This document shows positions 19,480 through 30,345 of a DNA stretch of 64,000 nt, piece by piece (the first letter of the stretch is position 1; the number at the start of each line of letters is the position of its first letter). Origin of the DNA: Prorocentrum cordatum. Its lineage: Eukaryota; Sar; Dinophyceae; Prorocentrales; Prorocentraceae. The stretch spans positions 1 to 64,000 of the forward strand of contig CAUYUJ010012525.1 in assembly GCA_963575745.1 (NCBI GenBank), read 5' to 3'. The position numbers and the translations under genes are program-made. A model generated the notes under the pieces. It did no database searches, was not told where the DNA came from, and was given only the letters and a program-made list of their open reading frames with translations.

Positions 19480-20445
19480 TCAAATAGTCCCCAAGGCCAC
19501 CCTGCCCCCCGTTTGAGAGCCGGCCCCGCTGTCAAATGCCACCCAGATCCCCGTTTGAAAGGGCCCCACTGTCAAATGGCCCTCAGGTGCTTGGTTGACG
19601 GTGGGCCGCATTGTCAAATGCCCCGCAGTTTCCCGTTCGACAGTGGGCCCACTTGTCAAATGGCTCCCTGGTGCCAGTCTGACAGTGGGGGCCATTGTCA
19701 ATTGGGTCCCAAGCCCGCCCAGTTCCTTGTTTTACAGCGCGCCCCGCTGTCAAATGCCCTCCAGTTTCTCATGTGATTTTGGGCCCCGCTGTCAAAATGG
19801 CCCCCTGGTTCCCAGTTGACAGTGGGCGACGCTGTCAAATGGGCCCGAAGACCACCTCGTGACCCATTTGAGAGTGGACTCCCGTATCAAGAGCGCACCA
19901 GTTTCTGTTTTGACAGTGGGCCCCACTGTCACATTTTCCCAAGGTCCCCTGTTGACGAATGAGCCCCATGGCCACCCGGCTCTCCGTGTGACAGCAAGCG
20001 CCGATCTCAAATGCCCCCTAGTTCTCCATTTGGTCCTGTCCAATGGCCCCCAGGTCCCCGGTTGACAGTGCGTGCAATTGTCAAATGATCCCCAAGGCCC
20101 CCCAGTTCCTTGTTTGAGAGTGGGCCCTGCTGATAAACCAGTTCCCCGTGTGACAGTGTGCCCCACTGTCAAATGGCCTTCAGGTCCCCAGTTGACAGGG
20201 GGCGCCACTGTCAAAAGGGCCCCAAGACCATCCAGTTCCCCGTGTCCCTCTGTCAAATGCCTTCCAGTTCCCCGTTTGACAGTGGGCTGCGTTATCAAAT
20301 GCCCACAGTCTCCCAGTTGACTGTTGGACCTGCTGTCAAATGGCCCCCAGGCCCCCAGTTGTCAGGGGGCGCCACTGTCAAATTGGCCCGAAGGCCACCC
20401 AGATCACCGTGTAACAGTGAGCCACACTGTCAAATATGAAAGTGC
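19480..20445. repeat. S2 palindromic satellite array, left block
   Basis: Some twenty monomers of about 42-52 bases, each carrying a near-palindrome of the type TTTGACAGTGGGCC / GGCCCACTGTCAAA. Neighbouring monomers differ consistently, so the array appears to have a higher-order period of four monomers (about 175-190 bases), marked by the phrases AGTTCCTTGTTTGAGAG, AGTTCCCCGTTT, AGGTCCCCAGTTGAC and CACCCAGTTCCCCGTGTG. It continues at 22,318-22,705. Confidence 0.85.
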
Positions 20446-20469
20446 GCCAGTGGATCTCCCTGAAAACAC

Positions 20470-20640
20470 TGAAGGGCGGGGGGGGTGTGCAGAACCCTTC
20501 CCCCTCCCCCCCTTCAAAGGGGGGGGTCCGGAACTCCCCCCCCCCCCCTCCTCCCTTGAAAGGGAGGGGGAGGGGTCCGGACCCTCCCCCCTTTCCCCCT
20601 TGGCGCTGGAAAGGAAGGGGGGTCGGACCCCCCCCCGTGT
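20470..20640. repeat. G-run/C-run inverted low-complexity block
   Basis: Alternating blocks of six or more G and C (CTTCCCCC, AAGGGGGGGGTCCGG, AAAGGGAGGGGGAGGGG). Similar blocks occur at 22,040-22,310. They can form hairpins with each other and possibly G-quadruplexes. Confidence 0.6.
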
Positions 20641-21935
20641 TGGGAGTGCGGAGTTGGGAGTAGGCAGTGGTGAGCAGTGAGTAGTGGGTTAGTGCGTAGT
20701 GAGTAGTGAGTGTTGGGTAGTGAGTAGTGAGTGGTGAGTGGCGAGTAGGGAGTACGGAGTAGGGAGTGGGGAGTAGTGATTAGTGAATAGTGAGTAGTGT
20801 GTACTGATAAGTGAGTAGTGAGTGGCGAGTAGTGAGTAGTGGGTAGTGGGTAGCGAGTAGCGAGTAGTGAGGACTGAGTATGGAGTAGGGAGTAATGAGT
20901 AATTGGTAGTGAGTAGTGAGTAGTGGGTGGCGAATAGTGATTAGTGAGTAGTGCGTAGTGGGTAGTGCGTAGTGCGTAGTGAGTAGTGAGTAGTGAGTAG
21001 TGAGTAGTGAGTAGCGAGTAGTGAGTAGTGAAAATTGTGTAGCGAGTAGTAAGTACTGAGTAGTACGTAGTGCGTAGTGAGTAGTGAGTAGTGAGTAGTG
21101 ATGAATAGAGAGTGGTGGGTAGTGGCAGTGGGTAGTGAGTAGTGAGAGCGAGTAGGGAGTAGCGAGTAGTTAGTAGTGAGGAGCGAGTAGGGCGTAGTGA
21201 GTAGTGAGTAGTGAGTAAAGAGTAGCCAGTAGTGAGTAGTGGGTAGTGATATAGTGAGTAACGAGCAGGGAGTAGCGAGTAGTGAGTAGCGAGTAGGGAG
21301 TAGGGAGTTGGGAGTAGTGAGCAGTGAGTAGTAAGAAGAAGGTAGCGAATACTGGGTAGTGAGTAGCGATTGGTGGGTAGTGGGTATTGCGTAGTGACTA
21401 GTGAGTTGTGACTAGTGACTAGAGACCTATGTAGTGACTAGGGAGTAGTGGGTAGTGAGTAGTGAGTAATGAATAGTGAGTAGCGGGGAGTGAGTAGTGA
21501 TTATTGAATAGCGAGTATGGGAGTAGCGAGTAGTGAGTACTGAGTACAGTGTAGTCAGTAATGTGCAGGGAGTAGCGAGTAGTCGGTAGTGAGTAGTGAT
21601 TTGTGGGCAATGAATACTGTGTAGTTGGTAGTAAGTAGTGGATAATGGGTAATGAGTAATGATTAGTGAGTAGTGAGTAGGGAGTAGTGAGTAGTGCTAA
21701 GTGAGTAGTGAATATTGAGTAGTGGGCTGTGAGGAGTGAGTAGTGAGTAATGAGTAGGGAGGAGGGAGTAGTGAGTGGCGAGTAGGGAGTAGCGAGTAGT
21801 GGGTGGTGGGTAAGGAGTAGTGGATAGTGAGTAGTGAATCGTGAGTAGTGAGTAGGGGGTAGTGAGAAGTGAGTAGCGAATAGCGAGTAGTCAGTAGGGG
21901 GTAGTGAGTAATGAGTAGTGAGTACTCTTTGGGGC
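20641..21935. repeat. (GTAGTGA)n-type satellite
   Basis: About 1.3 kb of a degenerate heptamer or decamer, GTAGTGAGTA with GTAGCGA, GTAGGGA and GTAATGA variants. The plus strand is purine/T with almost no C. It separates the two blocks of the S2 satellite. Confidence 0.95.
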
Positions 21936-22317
21936 TGGGGTTAGTGGTTGGGGCTAGGATTAGGGCTTGGGTTAGAAAAAAGGACTAGAGGTAGGGGTGG
22001 CGGGGGTCGGGTTCCGGAGTCAGGGGGCGGCGTGGCGAAATGGAGGGAGTGGGGGTGGGTGGGGCCAAAAAGGGGGGGAGGGGGGGGTTCGGACCCCCCC
22101 CCCCCCCTCCTTTTTGAAAAGGGGGAGGTAAGGGGGTCCCGACGACGATCGGGAAAGGGGGGATGTGGGGGAGGGGTTCCCCGCGACGGATTCGGGAAGG
22201 GGGGGAGGGGGGGGGGGGTCCCAGACGACTGAAATCGGGGAACGAGGGGGGGCGGGGGGGGGGGGGGTCGTTAACCTCCCCGCCCCCCCCCCCCCCCCCC
22301 GGGGGAGATCCAGCGGC
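21936..22317. repeat. G-rich low-complexity block
   Basis: GGTTAGGGCT-type words, then long G and C runs (for example 22,251-22,267 and 22,284-22,300). No gene. Confidence 0.7.
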
Positions 22318-22705
22318 GCACCCTCGTCAAATATCCTTTAGTTCCCCATTTGACAGCGGGCCCCTACTGTCCAATGCCCCAGGTTCCCGGTTGACAGTGT
22401 GCGCCATTGTCAGATGGTCTTCCAAGGCCCCCAGTTCCTTGTTTGAGAGTGGGCCCCGTTGTCAAATGCCCTCCAGTTCCCCGTTTAACAGTGGGCCCCA
22501 CTCTTGAATGGTCCTCAGGTCCCCGTTGGACAGTGGGCGCCCGCTGTCAAAGCGGCCCCAAGGCCACCCAGTTCCCCATGTGATAGTGGGCGGCACTCTC
22601 TAATGCTCCCCAGCTTCTCGTTTGACAGTGGGCCCCATGGTCAAATGGCCCCCAGGTCCTTGGTTGACAGTGGGCGCCATTGTCAAATGGCCCCGAAGAC
22701 ACCCG
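22318..22705. repeat. S2 palindromic satellite array, right block
   Basis: Eight further monomers of the same satellite as 19,480-20,445, in the same orientation and with the same four-type order. It looks like the continuation of a single array that was split by the blocks between them. Confidence 0.85.
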
Positions 22706-22717
22706 AGGACTTTCCCA

Positions 22718-22935
22718 GGACCCCTTGGAGGGATGGGATTCTGACCAGGACACGCCCCGTCCCCGCCACGGCGGGCTGGCCAGGAAGAGATCTGAGGGAA
22801 GGGGCTTCCCTTCGACTGGACTACTCTTGGGCGTCGGGGCCACGGGGAGGGATGGTATTCTGACCCGGTACCGCCCTCAGGACCCCTCCCCCGCGGGGAG
22901 GGGATCAAAGGGAAGGTGCTTCCCATCGACTCAAC
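22718..22935. repeat. Tandem pair of ~125-bp units, part of a dispersed repeat
   Basis: GGAGGGATGGGATTCTGACC and GGAGGGATGGTATTCTGACC each begin a unit ending in a GGGAAGG-GCTTCCC-TCGACT-ACTAC block. The second unit's end is repeated at 48,855-48,925 with about 88% identity, so this is a dispersed family. Confidence 0.6.
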
Positions 22936-22990
22936 TACGACGTTGCTCAATTTCGCTTCGGCTGTCGCGCTTGCGGAGGGCCCAGGGAAA

Positions 22991-23012
22991 GAGGAGGGGG
23001 GAGCGGCTACGA

Positions 23013-23043
<31 letters not shown>

Positions 23044-23085
23044 TGACGACGACGACGACGACGACGGCAGAGGCGGCGACGGCGG

Positions 23086-23149
<64 letters not shown>

Positions 23150-23190
23150 AACGGCGACGGCGGCGTCGGCGGCGACGACGACGACGAATC
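22991..23190. repeat. Expanded (GACGGC)/(GAC) tract
   Basis: GAC triplets, then about fourteen perfect GACGGC hexamers, then GAC triplets. The same dispersed repeat at 48,960-48,985 has only a handful of GAC triplets here, so this copy has expanded by about 170 bases. One frame reads poly-Asp and poly-Asp-Gly; it is repeat-derived. Confidence 0.9.
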
Positions 23191-23345
23191 CAACGGAAAA
23201 GCTTTTCGTACGCGCCGACAGGGTCGGCGGATTCATAGGGAGTTGTGACAAACCCTTCCGAGGGGGAAGAATGGGAGGTCGGAGGAGGGACCGCTAGAAA
23301 ACACCTTCGCCCAGTGGACTGGTGAGGTTTCCCGATGACTACTTC

Positions 23346-23579
23346 TAGACCTCCCAGATGGGGTCGGAGTAGAAAGGATCGGAGGATCGCGCCGCACCGC
23401 CGATGCATCGAGGATGCAACTCGATGGGGAGCCCGATTTCCTCCACGCTGGCGTCGCCGATGCATCGGCGACATCGCCAGTGCAGTGCCGATGCATTGGC
23501 GATACATCGGCGATGCATCGCCAATGCGGCGCGATCCTCCGAAACCATTTATTCCGACACCATCTGGGATGCCTCTAGT
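23346..23579. mobile_element. Family B inverted-repeat element (B2)
   Basis: The left TCTAGACCTCCCAGATGGGG and the right end CATCTGGGATGCCTCTAG are inverted repeats. The interior is rich in CGATGCATCG words and contains the family landmark ACTCGATGGGGAGCCCGATT. It is the most complete simple copy of the family. The target duplication is unclear. Confidence 0.8.
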
Positions 23580-24078
23580 ACGCGGATGGAGGGCGGGTGG
23601 TATACTGAATATGGTTCTCAGCACCGCGCACAGTCTTTTGCAAGGTGCGATCAGTTGATTAACTACAGGGACAGCGGGTTGTTCCTAAAAGTGGCTTAAG
23701 TATCGCTATATGATTTCAAAGTAGGGTTCCCGCGCTGATCTTTCTCCGAATCACTGACCACAAGTATAACACATCGTATCAGCTACTCGGATGGATGGTT
23801 GTTCTTTTCAAAACGGGGTTGCAGGGCGTTTCCTTCTCAACACGTGCGCTCGTCATTAAAGGGTGTGCTTCCCGCAGTGAACAGGAAATCCCCAATCAGT
23901 GCTTGCACTGAAGGGGTCCTAGCGGAAATTGAAAGATTGGGCGAAAGTGCCCCGCCGGTTTCGGTGGCTGGCTGGATTCCTGGGTTCCCGGTTCCGGGTT
24001 CCCGGGTTCCTGGTTATTGGTTCCAGGCCGATTTCTGTGGTTCCGGGTTCCCGGGTTCCCGGTCGATCTCCTTATCGA
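23580..24078. other. Unassigned, with GGTTCCCG minisatellite
   Basis: Moderate G+C with no accepted exon. From 23,965 to 24,065 there are degenerate GGTTCCCGGGTTCC units. A short plus-strand frame ending near 23,699 is too weak to call. Confidence 0.4.
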
Positions 24079-24441
24079 TCAAACCATTTTTGAATAGGGT
24101 TTTTCTTTGGTGTAGCGCTTGCAGAGGGGCTTGAGGAGGGTGCTCGGGACAGGAGGGTGCATTGTAGCAGCGCGGATGCATCTTGGGTTCTCTCTGGTCC
24201 TGAACCTTCTTCCTTCGTCCTTGCCTCCCTCTCCGTCCGCGTCCTCCCCCTCCTCTGCTTCCTCCTCCCCCTCTTCCGCCTCCTCCGCCTCCTCCTCTTC
24301 CTCCTCCTCCTCCTCCCTCCTCCTCCAGATCGCACCATCTCGGCACCCCACTTGAGGATGTACGCCTCGAAACCTGAAGGAAACAGCCTGCATTCCCGTC
24401 CAGGGGGGTAAATGGACCACTGGTCCCCAGGTCACGCCCAT
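24079..24441 (-). CDS. Candidate acidic protein
   Basis: A complete 120-codon minus-strand frame begins MGVTWGPVVHLPPWTGMQAV and SFRFRGVHPQVGCRDGAIWR, passes through an acidic tract (24,233-24,326) and ends KRYTKEKPYSKMV. The acidic tract mixes GAG, GAA, GCG, GGG and GAC codons more than the pure triplet runs elsewhere, which favours real coding. No family is recognised. It may equally be a repeat-derived frame with lucky flanks. Confidence 0.3.
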   Translation of the reverse strand: MGVTWGPVVHLPPWTGMQAVSFRFRGVHPQVGCRDGAIWRRREEEEEEEEEAEEAEEGEEEAEEGEDADGEGGKDEGRRFRTRENPRCIRAATMHPPVPSTLLKPLCKRYTKEKPYSKMV

Positions 24442-24497
24442 GAGGTTAGGGGTCGGAGAAGCGATGCTCAGAGGGTTCCTGCGGCGCGGCTCGCTGA

Positions 24498-25261
24498 ATG
24501 GTCAGGCTTCGGGCTGCGCGCAAACAGCCCCCCCGGGCAGTCCCAGCCGACCTCGCCGGCCCCCCGAGAAGTCCCGCCTGGCCTCCACAGGCCCCCCGAG
24601 CAGTCTGCAGCGGTTTCGAGACCCCGGCGCCGCCTCCGGCGGCGCCTGGGGCGCTCCGCGCCCCAGGGTTCGGGGTGTTGAGCCCGCTCCGGACTGATCA
24701 CCCGGGGGAGCCTTTTCGGGCCAGCTGGGACTACTGGAGTCAGGAGGAAAAGAAGCACGCAGACGCAATGAATCGTCGATTCCCCAGAAAATATGGGAAA
24801 ATATGGGAAGTGGTGGGGAAGACAAGATCAGAGAAACTGCAGGAAAAAAAATTGGGAATCTTTCTATTTGTGTGTATTTATTTGTGTGTGTCCTGGGGCC
24901 CCTTCATGGAGGGGCTGTCTGCGCGGGTTCGAGCATCGAGGATCGAGCATGGAGGAGCGAGGGTGCGAGCACCACGGGCTCGCTGTCCCCCTGTCCCTGG
25001 GCGCTCTTGCCCCGCAGCGGGAGCCCCGGGAGGGGCCGCCGGGTGCCTCCAGAGAGCCCTCCGGGCATTGCAGGGGCGCCTGCAGACCTGCAGGGAGGGT
25101 CTTCTTTTCTGTGCCCCCCTCGGGGCAGGATCCACTTCGATCCGATGGATCTGATCCGATGTCGACCTCGGCCAGTCCGATCCCGTTCGGTTCCGAGAAC
25201 CGCAAAGGGTCCTTTGTTGGGGTCACCCCTTTTCACCCCGCGGTGAACAGGACTGGTCCTA
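24498..25261 (+). CDS. Candidate gene interrupted by element A4
   Basis: Left of A4 the frame ends DHPGEPFRASWDYW. Right of A4 a different phase continues RGCLRGFEHRGSSMEERGCE, HHGLAVPLSLGALAPQREPR and so on to a VTPFHPAVNRTGPKT end before a CTC run. Removing A4 with one TGGAG copy (172 bases, not a multiple of three) makes the two sides one frame. Composition is moderately protein-like. No domain is seen. In DNA this G+C-rich a matching phase could arise by chance one time in three. Confidence 0.35.
24740..24906. mobile_element. Family A element (A4)
   Basis: TCAGGAGGAAAAGAAGCACG to GGGGCCCCTTCA, with TGGAG duplicated on both sides (24,735-24,739 and 24,907-24,911). The body has the paired GGGAAAATATGGGAAG and AGAAACTGC blocks. 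Confidence 0.9.
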
Positions 25262-25265
25262 AGAC

Positions 25266-25398
25266 CTCCTTCTCCTCCTGCTCCTCCTGCTCCTCCTCCT
25301 TCTTCTCCTCCTCCTCCTCCTCTTCCTCCTCCTCTGCTGCTCCTCCTCCTCCTCCTCCTCCTCCTCCTCCTCCCCTCCTCCTCCTCCTCCTCCTCCTC

Positions 25399-25430
<32 letters not shown>

Positions 25431-25500
25431 TCTCCTCCTCCTCCTCCTCCCCCCTCTCTTCCTCCTCCCCCCTCTCCTCCTCCTGATGCTGCTGCTCCTC
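25266..25500. repeat. (CTC)n microsatellite
   Basis: About 235 bases of CTC with CTT, CTG and CCC interruptions. Confidence 0.9.
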
Positions 25501-25609
25501 CTGTCCTCCTGCTGCTTCTCCTCCTGCTTTTTTGACGCTGGTCGGGCTTGACGAGCAAGCCTCTGGCATCAGTGAGTGAGTGCGAAACACATGCAGCATG
25601 TCGTCTCAG

Positions 25610-25658
25610 GCAAAGTGCAGACTACGTACCTGAGCCTGACGGGCGCAGCTGGCAAAAG
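25610..25658 (+). CDS. Internal exon of an unidentified protein
   Basis: A GTCGTCTCAG acceptor and an AAAAG/GTAAGG donor bound a 49-base exon reading QSADYVPEPDGRSWQK. It ends in phase 0, matching the start of the exon at 26,290. Together they would give a continuous, protein-like sequence across a 631-base intron. Function unknown. Confidence 0.45.
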
Positions 25659-26289
25659 GTAAGGCAGCGAGACGCGAAAAGAGTGCAGGGCCCCATGGCC
25701 ATGAATTTTGCGCCCGCCAGGCCGCACGGTGGAGGGGGGGGAGGGACCGGAGCACGAACTTGAACTGAATACAATGAGCAGGGAAGACACTGAACAATGG
25801 AGACTAAGTACTGCAGGCGGTCTGGTGCCAAGCTTGTGCAAGTACTGTACCCCTCCCCGTCGATGAATGAACCTCCCCGCCACCTCCCGCGAGTAAAGGA
25901 TTGCGTAACCCTTTCTCCTCCTCCTACACACAGTAGTAGCCGTCGTAGTCGCAGTCGCAGTCGCAGTCGTAGCTGTCGATGTCGTTGCCGCGCGGCGGGT
26001 GCCGCGGAAAGCAAGTATTAGTGACCCCCTACTGGTGGGACCCCCCGGTCCTTCCATGAGGCTGCCGAGCGAATATCAGCTCCCACCTTCTTGGGGGGGG
26101 GTCTACAGGCTTCTCGCGGCTCCTGAGGCGATCCGATGCGGCCCGAGGCTCGCACGGCGTCGCTGCGCGTCCTGGCCCGGCCGATCCGGGCCCGATGCCG
26201 ACCGCGTGCCGACGCGGCCCGATGCGACGCACTTGTCGATTCGATCCGATCTTCAGAGCGTGAATTACCTACCCCGCTTTCGCTCCCAG

Positions 26290-26397
26290 GCAGAACCAGG
26301 TCGTACCATGCGCCTCCTCGTCAAGCGGCCTGACCAGCACAAGCCGCAGTTTGGCATCGCTTGGTATCTCTTGGAAGCGAGGGTGGTCACAAGCGAG
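26290..26397 (+). CDS. Internal exon of the same unidentified protein
   Basis: A CTTTCGCTCCCAG acceptor and a GAG/GTAGGT donor bound exactly 36 codons: AEPGRTMRLLVKRPDQHKPQ then FGIAWYLLEARVVTSE. Both ends are in phase 0. A possible next exon begins at 26,462 after CGCAACAG, where one phase ends after 16 codons and another stays open with WIHLDMLARTRFGAGPEADP. The family is not recognised. Confidence 0.5.
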
Positions 26398-26619
26398 GTA
26401 GGTTTGTTTGCCCACAAGATATGCCGATCGATCCTGCCCTGGGGGGCCTTCGTCGCAACAGCTGGATCCACCTCGACATGTTGGCCCGGACGCGTTTCGG
26501 AGCCGGCCCTGAGGCTGATCCTGAAGGGGTCTCTGCCGACCCAGATGTCGAACGCACCGCGAACACGGTCTCGACTCTTACTGGTTCACGATTTCGGCGT
26601 CCAGCGGATATTTTCGGCC

Positions 26620-27150
26620 CCCGGGCCATCAGAAAGCGGAGTTCGGCGAGAAGCAGTCCACGGGATGCCCCCCGAGGGGCTCTAGCCATGCAGAAGCACG
26701 ACGTCGAAGGACCGGGTGCCCCTCTTGACGGATCCGTCACGGGCCTCCCCCCCCCCGGCCACTAGAGAACCGCGCTCGGCGAAAAGCAGCCCCCGGGATG
26801 CCCCCCCGAGGGGCTCCAGCCGTGCAAAAGCATGACGTCGGAGGACCAGGTGGCCCCCTCTTGACGGAGGTCACGGGGCTGGTTCTTGGTGGCCTCGGTC
26901 CCCTCGGGCTTCCTCCCCTCCCCTCCCTCCCTTCTCCCCTCCCTCCCTCCCCGCCCTCCCTCCCCTCCCTCCCCTCCCTCCCCTCCCCTCCCCCTCCCTC
27001 CCCTCCCCTCCCTCCTTCTCCCCCCGAGGGGCTCCAGCCACGCAAAAGCACGACGTCGGAGGACCGAGTGGCCCTCCCGACGGAGGTCACGGGGCTGGTC
27101 TCTGGCGCATTTGGTCGCATCCGTTCCCTCGGGCTTCCTGCCTCCCTCCC
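26620..27150. repeat. ~140-bp repeat, three copies separated by CCCTCC runs
   Basis: Copies near 26,640, 26,785 and 27,020 share GAGGGGCTCCAGCC, GCAAAAGCACGACGTCG, GAGGACC and GGAGGTCACGGGGCTGG. The second and third are separated by about 100 bases of CCCTCC. Further CCCTCC runs fill 27,140-27,430. Reading frames here derive from the repeat. Confidence 0.7.
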
Positions 27151-27430
27151 CTCCCTCCCCCTCCCCTCCCTCCCATCCCTCCCCCCCCTCCCCTCCATCC
27201 CCTCCCTCCTCCCCTCCCCTCCCTCCCCTCCCTCCCCCTCCCCTCCCATGCCTCCCTCCCTCCCTCATCCCCCCACCAAGCTGACAGCCCCCTCGGCGAA
27301 TCAGGACGCAATTCCAAATTCCTCATCCCCCTCCCTCCTCATCTGCCTCCCCTGCCTCCCTCCTCATCTGTTTCCTCCCTCCCCTCCCCCCCTCCCTGCT
27401 CATCCCCCTTCTCCGCCAAGTCGTGGTATA

Positions 27431-27900
27431 ACAAAACGCGCATTAATTTAACAGTTGGCGCTTCGCGCGGATCTCTTGGCTCCGCTCTGGGCCCCCCCCG
27501 GCGGCGCCTCCGATGCCGCAGCGCGGATCCAAGAGATCCGCGCGGATGGCCAAACGTTTATGGTTGTGCATTTGTTTTCCCCCTCCCCTCTCCTCCCCTC
27601 CCCTCCCTCCCTCCCCTCCCTGTCCCTGTCCCTTGTTTCGTCTTCGACGTCATCTGTCCCCCCCTCCCCTCCCCTCCCTCCCTCCATCCTCATCCCCCTT
27701 CTTCGCGATGTGCTTTCGAGTCCGGTCGACTCGACTTGTCGTTCCCCGTTTGCGCGTGCGTTCCCTTCCTCGTGTCTTCTTGCCCTTCTCCTCTTGGCAG
27801 AGAACACGGGGTTCTCCAGAGCCTTGGAGTCCTCGGGAGGGCTCGGGGGTCTCGGCCCCTCCCGCCCCCGCGCCTGGGTTGTAGGTCAGATTCCTAAATG
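27431..27900. other. Unassigned, with a 16-base inverted repeat
   Basis: CGCGCGGATCTCTTGG (27,466-27,481) pairs with CCAAGAGATCCGCGCG (27,528-27,543) around a 46-base loop. CCCTCC-type runs follow. No gene recognised. Confidence 0.5.
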
Positions 27901-30345
27901 ACTGTAAGGATCTCTTGGGGGGCCTTTTGGAGGCGATGTCGGAGTTGTCGTTTGTCCTCTCGGGGGCCGCTTGGAGGCTTCTTGGGGCCTGATTTGGGCT
28001 TCGTCGGGCCGTTCAGTTGTTTCTGGGGGTTTCGTTGGGCCCTACTGGCGGTCTCGGGGGTCATCTTGGGTTGGAGGGCGCGAAATGTCAGTTCAGGTTC
28101 TCCCTCTTGGGCCCTCTTCAGCGCCAGCTTCAGGGCCGTCAGAAGGTCCCCTTGAGCCGTCAGAAGGTCCCCTTGGGCCGTCAGAAGGTCCCCTTGGGCC
28201 TTCTGTGGGCCCAGGGCCCTCCTGGGCCCAGGGCCCTCTTCAGGGTCCTCTTCAGGGCATCTTGAGCCGTCAGAAGGCCTCCTTGGGCCGTCTCTGTGGG
28301 TCCCGGGCCAGAACAATGCGAGAGCGCCACAATCCTGCAGAAACTTGTGGGAAGTCGATCCTTCGGACTCGCGGAGCCTCTTTTGGGGGCCCCGTGGAGC
28401 CCTTTCTATATGGCGTCTGGGGGGCGCCCTGGTCCGTCGGGAGGCAAGCTTGAGAGTCTTGGAGCGATCCTCGGGGGAGGGGCCATTTTGGAGCCGTTTG
28501 GGGCCCCCAAAGCTCGCCTGGCGCGCGCCGGCAGACCCTTGGAGGCCCAAGAGAAGCCTACAGCCCGAAAGTCCTTGTACGACGAACAACTGCAGGAGCC
28601 TTGGGGCACTCCACCACGTGCTCAAAGCACGATCGCGGATATAACCAGCTACCCTGGGACTGGCGTCCCCGAGTGGGACTCAATCAGTTTCCGTCGACCC
28701 AGCAGAGGGGAAGGCATGAGAAGGAGGGAGATGGTCACGGCTGTTGGAAGGCTTTGGTAATTTGAAGACCTTTTGGGACCCCGTGAGGCCTCCAGAGTAG
28801 CAGGGAGAGGAGGGAGGACGAGGAGAAGAAGAGGAGTCTGACCACATTGGCCACCCACAGCAAGCTGGCCGCCATGCGGAGAGCGTGGAGAGCCTCAGCG
28901 GTGGGTTCCGGGTAGCTTGGCGAGGCCAGGGGTCACAGGTGCGCCCTCCAGCGCTCGCCCTCCTCTTCCCCGGAGGTCTCTGGGAGCCTCCAGATGCTCC
29001 AAGAGGTCTCGGAAGCCGGGCAAGGGCTGCTAAATCCGTGGCTGCTAAAATCGCCCCCCGGGAAGTTGTCTTCGTCCTTCCAGGAAGAAGCCCGTTGACT
29101 GTTTCGCGTGCCGCGCCTCATTCTGGGAAGTTGTTTTTTCCTTCGGGAGGGTCGTTTTAGCAGCCACGGTTTTAGCAGCCCTCGCCCAGCTTCCGAAGGT
29201 CTCCAGAGGCCTCCGGAAGTCTTCGGAGGCCTCCAGGGGTTGTCCCAGCAGGTCCAAAAAGGACCCGGATCGATCACCTTCCTCCCCGTCCGTCCTCCTC
29301 CCCGCCCTGCTGGCCGAAGGAGCCCGAGGAGGACCGGTCGCACAGCCATGAGCTGTCGCAGGAGGACCCGAGCGGCGCGCGAGAGGGGGCGGGGCGGCGG
29401 GGGGGCCTCTGTCGGAAGCGGCAGGGCCTGAACCGTGCGCCCATGGGCTCCCCACGAGCCCGGCCTCCGGCCTCCGGCCTCCGGCTCCTCCTGGGCAGGG
29501 ACCAGCGCTCCCGGGCTGGCGCCCGACGCCAGCGCCTTTGACCACCTGTTGTCTTCTTGTTCCTTCGGGAGGCTTTTTGTTCCTCTTGCTATCCCATGGC
29601 CTTCGGCTGGGTTGTGGGTTGTGGGTTGTGGGTCAGAGTTGTCAGGGATGCCTCTGGGGGTCTCTTCGGAGCGCTCTCGAGGGCCTCTTGGGGGCAGGTC
29701 TGGAGCCTCTTGTGGGCCTCTTGGGGGCCTCTTGGAGGCGTCTTGGGGCCTCTTGAGGCCTCTTAGGGGCTTGTTGGGGCCTCGGGGCCTAGGGCTCAAC
29801 AAAAATGTCCGGTCGGGTCCCCCATCTGTCTGGGCCCCTCTTGGAGCCGTCTTTGGGGACTCTTTGGGCCGTCTTGAGCGCCTCTTCGGCCGTCTTGGGG
29901 CGATCTTGGGGGCCTCAAGGGCCGTCTTGTAGCGTCACGAAGCTGAAAAGGCGAGAGTGCCAAAAACCGTCGAACAAACACAGGATGATCCATGATTTTG
30001 GCCTCTTGGAGCCCTCTTCCTCTTGGGAGGCTTCTTGGAGGCCTCGTGGGGCGTCTCGGAGGCATCTTGGGCCGTCTGGGGGCCATCTTGAGCGTCTTGG
30101 AGCGATCGTTCGGCGAGTCGGGGCCCTCTTGGACCGTCCTAGGGGCCTCTTGGGCCCTCGTGGCCCGTCCTGGGGCCCTCTTGGCCCGCCTGGGAACCCC
30201 AGGGGGCACGCGCCCAGCCCGATGAGATTGGTGAGTTCGGAGCCTGGGCCCGTGGAGAACCCGTAGGATCGAGGGCTGTGGCTGATGGGATGGGGCAAGG
30301 GACCCGAGGGCACCCACGCCGTGCCCAGCGGAACGGTGGCGGATG
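27901..30345. repeat. Degenerate CTTGGGGCC-type low-complexity region
   Basis: About 2.4 kb dominated by words such as CTCTTGGGGGCC, GGGCCGTC and CCTCTTGG without a fixed period. A sharper tandem 20-mer, GGCCGTCAGAAGGTCCCCTT, occurs three times at 28,133-28,195. Similar sequence recurs at 39,003-40,480 and 46,920-47,350, and on the opposite strand at 41,170-41,500. Several frames stay open for 100-290 codons, but they lack any recognisable domain. Confidence 0.65.

Noticed and set aside
19480-20445. Palindromic repeats resembling CRISPR repeats with spacers
   Set aside because: The bases between the palindromes are themselves repeated and vary by type, not unique spacers. There are no cas genes.
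28133-28195. Three near-identical 20-mers that could suggest a CRISPR array
   Set aside because: They are directly adjacent without spacers, in eukaryote-like low-complexity DNA.
28480-28502. GGGGCCATTTTGGAGCCGTT as a second spliced-leader relic
   Set aside because: It matches fewer positions than the one at 41,587, lacks the CCGTAGCC start and lies in the degenerate CTTGGGGCC region, where such words arise often.
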